Part shown: positions 59,010 to 64,000 of the stretch, one piece after another | Layout of the letters: each line of letters begins with the position of its first letter | How positions within the stretch are numbered: the first letter of the stretch is position 1 | Assembly (NCBI GenBank): GCA_910583935.1 | Contig: CAJTZM010000005.1 | Span: 61,522 to 125,521 of the forward strand | Direction of reading: 5' to 3' | DNA from: an uncultured Oscillospiraceae bacterium | Lineage (GTDB): Bacteria; Bacillota; Clostridia; Oscillospirales; Ruminococcaceae | Length of the DNA stretch: 64,000 nucleotides | Notes under the pieces: model-generated | The model's input: the letters and a program-made list of their open reading frames with translations, nothing else | The model's database searches: none | Told to the model about the DNA's origin: nothing | Program-made: the position numbers and the translations under genes

Positions 59010-59687
59010 TCAGCCTTCTTTTCCTTCGGTAAGGCCGAGATTTTTGAGCATGTTGGCGGCCGCCATCCCGATATGATCATTGGTAGCCAGCTCCGCCGCA
59101 GCGGGGTCGTGAGCGGCGATAGCGTCCACAATCCGCTGATGCTCTCCCATCACCTTCTGGGCCCGGCCCTTGGTGGCGAAGGACATCTTTCGGTACCGCT
59201 GGACCGAATGATGCAGGCTGCTCAGGGTCTGGCGCAGGGTGCGGCTGCCGCTGATTTCGTAAATCCGCTCGTGAAACTGAGAGTCTAGATTTCGCAGCTG
59301 CTCCAAATCCCCTTTATCGGTGTAAAACTGCTGTAGCTCCAAAATGTCCTTTAGGGATTTGGCATCTTCATCGGTGATTTGCTCCGCCGCCCAGCGGGAG
59401 GCTAACCCCTCCAGCTTCATGCGGATGTCGTAAATATCCCGCAGGTCCTTTTCGCTGACACCGACGACCACCGCCCCTTTGTTGGGGGTCAGCTGTACCA
59501 GCCCCTCCTGCTCCAGCCGGTGAATGGCTTCCCGCACCGGTGTGCGGCTGACCCCTAAGCGCGCGGAAATCCGCAGTTCCGTGAGATTTTCTCCGGCCTT
59601 TAGGGCGCCGTTGAGAATTTCCTCCTCCAGCTTTTTAAAAACCTTATCCGCTAAAGAATAACCGTTTGACAGCATATTGTCCTTCAT
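59010..59687 (-). CDS. GntR-family regulator, FadR/FCD subfamily
   Basis: The 225-residue protein has an N-terminal winged helix (ELRISARLGVSRTPVREAIH, then RLEQEGLVQLTPNKGAVV) and a C-terminal FCD effector domain. The latter has metal-ligand positions typical of the group (DIRMKLEG, DSQFHERIYE, GEHQRIVDAI, NDHIGMAAANML). FCD regulators usually sense organic or sugar acids. The ATG at 59687 follows AAGGA at good spacing; 59696 is the alternative. It is divergent from recA. The target is unknown. Confidence 0.92.
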   Translation of the reverse strand: MKDNMLSNGYSLADKVFKKLEEEILNGALKAGENLTELRISARLGVSRTPVREAIHRLEQEGLVQLTPNKGAVVVGVSEKDLRDIYDIRMKLEGLASRWAAEQITDEDAKSLKDILELQQFYTDKGDLEQLRNLDSQFHERIYEISGSRTLRQTLSSLHHSVQRYRKMSFATKGRAQKVMGEHQRIVDAIAAHDPAAAELATNDHIGMAAANMLKNLGLTEGKEG

Positions 59688-59723
59688 TTCTTCCATCCTT
59701 TTTTTGCGTAATGGGCTTTCCCT

Positions 59724-59752
59724 ATTATAATACGCCGGACGCTGTTTCGCAA
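59724..59752 (-). promoter_or_regulatory. promoter of the GntR gene
   Basis: Minus-strand TTGCGA and TATAAT have a 17-bp spacer, 37 nt before the ATG. Confidence 0.7.
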
Positions 59753-59782
59753 CCAAAAAAGCCCAATTATCCGGAGAAGATA

Positions 59783-59796
59783 AGAATATATGTTCG
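59783..59796. promoter_or_regulatory. LexA (SOS) box candidate between gntR and recA
   Basis: Read on the minus strand, CGAACATATATTCT matches the Gram-positive CGAAC-N4-GTTCG box except at two positions in the second half-site. It lies 19 bp upstream of the recA -35 box. Confidence 0.5.
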
Positions 59797-59814
59797 ATTT
59801 TTTGCGCCAATCGG

Positions 59815-59843
59815 TTGCATCTTCCGCCCGGATATTGTATAAT
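59815..59843 (+). promoter_or_regulatory. promoter of recA
   Basis: TTGCAT and TATAAT have a 17-bp spacer, about 100 nt before the recA ATG. Confidence 0.75.
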
Positions 59844-59941
59844 AACCAAAGAACGGCAACGACCGTATCGAAGGCTTTGCAGACGGCAAAGAGAATCAGA
59901 GGAGATTACAACGACGGCGCCGGCGCGCGGAATGGAGAAAA

Positions 59942-61063
59942 ATGATGGTCGATAAACAAAAGGCGATTGAAACGGCGATCAGCCAGATTGAAAAGCAGTT
60001 CGGAAAAGGATCGATTATGAAGCTGGGTTCCACGGCTACGCTGAATGTAGAGGCGATCTCCACTGGTTCCATTTCTCTGGACATGGCGCTGGGAATTGGA
60101 GGCGTGCCGCGGGGGAGAATCGTGGAGATCTATGGGCCGGAAAGCTCTGGTAAAACGACAGTGGCGCTGCATATTGTCGCCCAAGCCCAAAAGGCAGGAG
60201 GAGAGGCGGCTTTTATCGACGTGGAGCATGCACTGGACCCGGTTTATGCCAAGGCTCTGGGGGTGGATATCGATTCACTGCTGGTTTCTCAGCCGGACAC
60301 TGGAGAGCAGGCGCTGGAAATTGCCGAAGCGCTGGTTCGGTCCGGTGCGATCGACGTGATTGTGCTTGACTCGGTGGCTGCTATGGTGCCAAAGGCGGAA
60401 ATCGAGGGAGAAATGGGAGACTCTCATGTGGGTCTGCAGGCCCGGCTGATGTCCCAGGCGCTTCGAAAACTGACCGGAATCGTTTCCAAGTCTAATACGG
60501 TGGCGCTGTTTATCAACCAGCTGCGGGAAAAGGTCGGCGTGGTGTATGGTAGCCCGGAAGTAACCCCTGGCGGCCGGGCGCTGAAGTTCTATTCCTCTGT
60601 GCGGATGGAGGTCCGCCGGATTGAGCAGCTGAAAAACGGCACCGAAATGATCGGCAACCGGACGCGGGTGAAAATCGTAAAAAACAAGGTGGCGCCGCCC
60701 TTTAAAGAGGCGGAATTCGATATTATGTACGGCACCGGTATTTCCCGGGCCGGCGAAATTCTGGACTTGGCCGTAAAGCTGGACATTATTAACAAATCCG
60801 GCGCATGGTTCAGCTACAATGGTGAGCGTTTGGGCCAGGGCCGGGACAATGTGAAAAAATATTTACAGGAGCATCCGGCGTTTACCGACGAAATGGATAA
60901 GCTGATCCGCGCGGACGCCGACCGGCTGAGCTTTGCCCGCGGCGGTAAGACTGCTGCTCCGAAGAAGGAGACCGCTGCGCCGGCGGCAGAACCCGCCGAT
61001 CCGCCGGCTTCCCCGGTCAAGGGAAAAAGTTCAGTGAACATCGACGTGGAAGTGGATGAATAA
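59942..61063 (+). CDS. recA: recombinase RecA
   Basis: It forms filaments on single-stranded DNA for homologous pairing and triggers LexA self-cleavage. The 373-residue protein has Walker A YGPESSGKTTVALHI, Walker B VIVLDSVAAMVPKAEIEGEM, loop L1 GDSHVGLQARLMSQALRKL, NTVALFINQLREKVGV with the L2 loop YGSPEVTPGGRALKFY, and a C-terminal domain ending in an Ala/Pro-rich, acidic tail. A GGAG site precedes ATGATG; 59945 is an equally possible start. Its stop overlaps the recX start by one base (TAATG). Confidence 0.98.
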   Translation: MMVDKQKAIETAISQIEKQFGKGSIMKLGSTATLNVEAISTGSISLDMALGIGGVPRGRIVEIYGPESSGKTTVALHIVAQAQKAGGEAAFIDVEHALDPVYAKALGVDIDSLLVSQPDTGEQALEIAEALVRSGAIDVIVLDSVAAMVPKAEIEGEMGDSHVGLQARLMSQALRKLTGIVSKSNTVALFINQLREKVGVVYGSPEVTPGGRALKFYSSVRMEVRRIEQLKNGTEMIGNRTRVKIVKNKVAPPFKEAEFDIMYGTGISRAGEILDLAVKLDIINKSGAWFSYNGERLGQGRDNVKKYLQEHPAFTDEMDKLIRADADRLSFARGGKTAAPKKETAAPAAEPADPPASPVKGKSSVNIDVEVDE

Positions 61064-61695
61064 TGCTGCGGATTACAGCTGTTGAAAAAGCCAAAAAGGG
61101 CTATCATCTGTTTGTGGAGGGGGAATATGCCCTGACGCTTTCTGCCGAGGTGCTGGCGCAGGCCGGTCTGCGGGCTGGCCAGGAAATTACCCCGCAGCGT
61201 CTGGATGAGATCAAACAGGCCGGCGACCGGCGCAGGGCCCGGGAGCGGGCGCTGTATCTGCTGGAAAGCCGCAGTCACAGCCAAAAGGAGCTGTTTGACA
61301 AGCTGTGCCGTTCGGTTCCGGAGGAAATTGCCCGAGAGGCGGCTGACCGGATGGTCGTGTTGGGTCTGGTGGACGATGAAAGCTATGCCCGCCGCTGGGC
61401 TGCTATGCTCTGGCGGGAGAAAAAATACGGCCCTCGCCGCATCCGTCAGGGACTGATGCAAAAGGGCTTCGACCGGGAGCTGATCGACCAGGTGCTGGAG
61501 GAGATGAACGATTCCTTTATGCAGGAGGAAGCGGCCGAACAGCTGGAGGGCCTGATTCAGCGCAAATACGCCAGGTATCTGTCAGATGGGGATCCAAAAG
61601 GGCGGAACAAAACAGTAAACGCGCTGCTGCGTCTGGGCTATGATTACGATCAGATCCGCGCGGCCCTTCGCAATTTTATAGAAATAGAGGAGTAA
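61063..61695 (+). CDS. recX: regulatory protein RecX
   Basis: RecX binds RecA filaments and moderates their activity. The 210-residue protein shows the tandem three-helix repeats: RARERALYLLESRSHSQKEL, GLVDDESYARRWAAMLWREK, YGPRRIRQGLMQKGFDRELI and the last repeat with KTVNALLRLGYDYDQIRAAL. Translational coupling to recA (TAATG) is typical. rimO follows after 3 nt. Confidence 0.95.
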   Translation: MLRITAVEKAKKGYHLFVEGEYALTLSAEVLAQAGLRAGQEITPQRLDEIKQAGDRRRARERALYLLESRSHSQKELFDKLCRSVPEEIAREAADRMVVLGLVDDESYARRWAAMLWREKKYGPRRIRQGLMQKGFDRELIDQVLEEMNDSFMQEEAAEQLEGLIQRKYARYLSDGDPKGRNKTVNALLRLGYDYDQIRAALRNFIEIEE

Positions 61696-61698
61696 GTT

Positions 61699-63024
61699 AT
61701 GGCGGTTAAAGTGGGAATGGTATCTCTGGGATGCCCCAAAAATCAGGTGGACGCGGAAATGCTGCTGGCAAAGCTGCGGGAAAGGGGATACCAAATCCAT
61801 ACCGATTCCGGCACCTGCGACGTGGTGATTGTCAACACCTGCGGCTTTATTGAAAGCGCAAAGCAGGAGTCGATTGAAAATATTTTGGAGTTTGTCACCT
61901 TGAAAAAAGAGGGGCGTATCAAGGTGATCTGCGTGACCGGCTGTCTGGCCCAGCGCTATCAGGAGGAGATGGCCAAGGAAATTCCGGAGGCAGACGTGAT
62001 TTTGGGCATTGGATCCAACGACCGAATCTGCGACGCAATAGAGCGGGCGCTGGCAGGGGAAAAGGTCCGCCTTTTTGGGCCGAAGGAGGCTCTTTCGCTG
62101 GAGGGGGACCGGATCCTTTCCAACCTGCCCTTTTTTGCCTATTTAAAGATTGCCGAAGGGTGCGATAACCACTGTACCTACTGTGCGATCCCCATGATCC
62201 GGGGGCGGTACCGCAGCCGGGAGATGGATCGTATCGTGGCGGAGGCGGCGCATCTGGCGGCCCACGGCGTGACCGAATTGATTCTGGTGGCCCAGGACAC
62301 CACCCGGTATGGGGTGGATGTATACGGCCGGCCGATGCTGCCGGAGCTTCTGCGCCGCCTAGCAAAAATCGAAAACCTTCATTGGATCCGAGTCCTTTAC
62401 ACCTATCCGGATTGGATCACCGACGAGCTTTTAGAGGTGATGGCCGAAGAAGAAAAGATTGTAAAATATCTGGATATCCCGCTTCAGCATTGCGATGAAA
62501 GGGTTTTGCGGGAGATGAACCGCCGCGGCGACCAGAAATCCCTTACGGCGCTGGTGGAAAAAATCCGCGCTAAGGTGCCGGGGATTGTGCTTCGCACAAC
62601 GCTGATCGCCGGATTCCCCGGGGAGACCGAGGAGCAGTTTGAGGCGCTTTGCCAGTTTGTGCAAAAAATGCAGTTTGAACGGCTGGGCTGTTTTCCCTAT
62701 TCGGAGGAGGAGGGGACCCCTGCCGGCGAGCGGGCTGATCAGCTGGAGCCCCAGCTGCGCCAGCGTCGGGCGGATATCATCATGGAATTGCAGATGGGTA
62801 TTGTAGAGCAGTACAACCAGGGTTTGGTTGGCTCCGACCTGGAGGTAGTTGTGGAAGGCTACGACCGCTACGCCTCCAGCTATTTTGGCCGCAGCGCGGC
62901 GGATGCGCCGGATATCGACGGAAAAATCTTTTTTTCCAGTAAAAAGAAGCTGGCGGTAGGGCAGTATCTGACCGTTCATGTAGACGATGTGCTGGATTAC
63001 GATTTAATTGGCAGTGCGCTGTAA
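61699..63024 (+). CDS. rimO: ribosomal protein S12 methylthiotransferase
   Basis: This radical SAM enzyme adds a methylthio group to an Asp of ribosomal protein S12. The 441-residue protein has the UPF0004 domain with three cluster cysteines (VSLGCPKNQVDAE, VIVNTCGFIESAK, VTGCLAQRY), the radical SAM motif CDNHCTYCAIP in IAEGCDNHCTYCAIPMIRG, and a C-terminal TRAM domain. The ordering and the SLGCPKN motif distinguish RimO from MiaB. It is in the recA-recX-rimO-pgsA run. Confidence 0.97.
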   Translation: MAVKVGMVSLGCPKNQVDAEMLLAKLRERGYQIHTDSGTCDVVIVNTCGFIESAKQESIENILEFVTLKKEGRIKVICVTGCLAQRYQEEMAKEIPEADVILGIGSNDRICDAIERALAGEKVRLFGPKEALSLEGDRILSNLPFFAYLKIAEGCDNHCTYCAIPMIRGRYRSREMDRIVAEAAHLAAHGVTELILVAQDTTRYGVDVYGRPMLPELLRRLAKIENLHWIRVLYTYPDWITDELLEVMAEEEKIVKYLDIPLQHCDERVLREMNRRGDQKSLTALVEKIRAKVPGIVLRTTLIAGFPGETEEQFEALCQFVQKMQFERLGCFPYSEEEGTPAGERADQLEPQLRQRRADIIMELQMGIVEQYNQGLVGSDLEVVVEGYDRYASSYFGRSAADAPDIDGKIFFSSKKKLAVGQYLTVHVDDVLDYDLIGSAL

Positions 63025-63063
63025 GATGGACATATATGTAAAATTTGGAGAGGAGATTTGTCC

Positions 63064-63624
63064 ATGAATCTGCCCAATAAGCTGACCTGCCTGAGGATGC
63101 TCATGGTTCCGTTTTTTGTCGCGGCCATGGAGCTGTCCTTTTCCAACCACTATTTGTGGGCGTTGATTTTGTTTGCGGCCGCGTCCTTTACCGATCTGCT
63201 GGATGGGAAAATTGCCCGAAAACGGGGGCTTATTACCGATTTTGGAAAGTTTATGGACCCATTGGCCGATAAGATCCTGGTTACGGCGGCGCTCATTTGC
63301 TTTGTGGAATTGTGGATTACCCCGGCGGCGGTGATTATTGTGATTATCGCCCGGGAGTTTATCGTCACCTCTTTGCGGCTGATCGCCGCGCCCAAGGGGA
63401 TTGTTATCGCGGCGGATATTTTTGGCAAGATGAAAACGGTCTGCCAGATGATTTGGGTGGCGGCGACCATCCTGCAAATGTACCTGGAGGAGGAACGGCT
63501 GACCGGTATCCCGGCGCTGTCCGGTCTCAATCTGGTGCTGATGTGGGCAACGCTTTTGCTGACGATAGTAAGTGGGATCAACTATCTGTGGAAGAACCGG
63601 TCAGTGCTTAATGATATGAAATGA
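63064..63624 (+). CDS. pgsA: CDP-diacylglycerol-glycerol-3-phosphate 3-phosphatidyltransferase
   Basis: It makes phosphatidylglycerol phosphate in the cell membrane. The 186-residue protein has NLPNKLTCLRML at the start and about five hydrophobic helices. The CDP-alcohol phosphotransferase motif is TDLLDGKIARKRGLITDFGK followed by FMDPLADK. GAGGAG eight bases before the ATG at 63064 sets the start. It is 40 nt after rimO. Confidence 0.95.
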   Translation: MNLPNKLTCLRMLMVPFFVAAMELSFSNHYLWALILFAAASFTDLLDGKIARKRGLITDFGKFMDPLADKILVTAALICFVELWITPAAVIIVIIAREFIVTSLRLIAAPKGIVIAADIFGKMKTVCQMIWVAATILQMYLEEERLTGIPALSGLNLVLMWATLLLTIVSGINYLWKNRSVLNDMK

Positions 63625-63649
63625 CGGGTTTTCGGAAGGGAGATCAGCT

Positions 63650-63886
63650 GTGAAAATCATCAAGATCGTTTTGTCGGTGATTACGATTCTTTTTGCCGTA
63701 TTGGGTTTGTTGAGGGTTTTATCCTTTGACATAGCAAATCCCGTTATGCTGACGGCCCTTGCTACCTTTTTACTGCTGCAAAGCATAGAATATCAAAGCG
63801 ACAGAAGAAAAGCGGATTTTATCCTTACCATCGGGGCGGCGTTATTTGTCTATGCCGTTGTGGCCTACAATGTCTTTATCGGATAA
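63650..63886 (+). CDS. small three-helix membrane protein (DUF3953-like)
   Basis: The 78-residue protein starts at GTG with AAGGGAG upstream. It has hydrophobic segments at about residues 3-25, 30-46 and 57-76, with a short charged loop (EYQSDRRKADF) between the last two. The pattern resembles the DUF3953 proteins of Bacilli, with low certainty. It follows pgsA by 25 nt and may share its transcript. Confidence 0.65.
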   Translation: MKIIKIVLSVITILFAVLGLLRVLSFDIANPVMLTALATFLLLQSIEYQSDRRKADFILTIGAALFVYAVVAYNVFIG

Positions 63887-63972
63887 AAGCTTTTAAAAAG
63901 CGGGGCGAAGGATGTTTGGCAATGCTGTTTTAGCGGGATATGTGTGAATGTCAAGAAAAACATCCAAAAAGA

Positions 63973-64000
63973 TTGCAAGAAATAAAAAAATCGGTATAAT
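63973..64000 (+). promoter_or_regulatory. promoter at the right window edge
   Basis: TTGCAA and TATAAT have a 16-bp spacer, and the window ends at the last base of the -10 box. It points to a gene beyond the edge. The stretch 63887-63972 holds no gene. Confidence 0.6.

Noticed and set aside
1..64000. CRISPR array, insertion sequence, prophage or rRNA operon
   Set aside because: No regularly spaced repeats, transposase or integrase motifs, phage genes or rRNA sequence were seen on either strand.

Overview
The window reads as a chromosomal segment of a low-redox, fermentative Gram-positive bacterium of the class Clostridia, most likely an Oscillospirales/Ruminococcaceae-type gut anaerobe. The inference rests on a dimeric glycyl-tRNA synthetase, a type III (GlnN) glutamine synthetase, a 2[4Fe-4S] ferredoxin, YesM/YesN-type two-component systems paired with LplB/LplC-type sugar ABC importers, the darA-holB-ricT cluster, RqcH, and strong AGGAGG ribosome sites with TTGACA/TATAAT promoters. 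The DNA is moderately GC-rich. No rRNA, CRISPR array, insertion sequence or prophage was seen.

Layout. 1-9.2 kb (minus): the truncated 3' part of a PAS histidine kinase, a Cys-rich small membrane protein, the glycolytic cluster pgk-tpiA-gpmI, then trmL-DegV-C_GCAxxG protein, a 59-residue membrane protein and a HAD phosphatase. 9.4-10.8 kb (plus): GNAT acetyltransferase and pyridoxal kinase. 10.9-22.6 kb (mostly minus): alr plus a small membrane protein, glyQS, tRNA-Pro, a LacI regulator/sugar kinase pair with tandem operators, a MoxR-DUF58-DUF4129-like operon, pyrG and an ANTAR protein, followed by purA to 24.0 kb. 24.4-27.8 kb (plus): glnN behind a leader terminator, and an esterase.

27.8-42.6 kb is the main accessory region. 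It holds two complete LplABC-type carbohydrate importers (lipoprotein plus two permeases, no ATPase), each with its own YesM-type kinase and AraC-type response regulator. Set 1 is one minus-strand run: binding protein, permease, permease, kinase, regulator. Set 2 has its regulator/kinase pair on the minus strand and its transporter genes divergently on the plus strand, with a separate promoter and a long structured leader before the binding protein. Neither has a glycoside hydrolase beside it.

42.6-49 kb: a cluster of hairpins including a 36-bp perfect palindrome, tRNA-Leu, two paralogous MATE exporters (the second behind a MerR-type 19-bp-spacer promoter), a SigH-like sigma factor, a zinc-ribbon protein and an MFS protein. 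49-64 kb is mainly housekeeping on the plus strand: trmK, rqcH, trmB, a QueG-like protein, a FemAB protein, darA, holB, ricT, then a small DUF6809/RHH/broken-XRE locus, ferredoxin, a GntR regulator, recA-recX-rimO-pgsA and a small membrane protein. The least explained parts are the attenuator-like glnN leader, the ANTAR protein that lacks its phosphorylation site, the leaders before the set 2 binding protein and the second MATE gene, and the tandem-repeat promoter at 58.0 kb.
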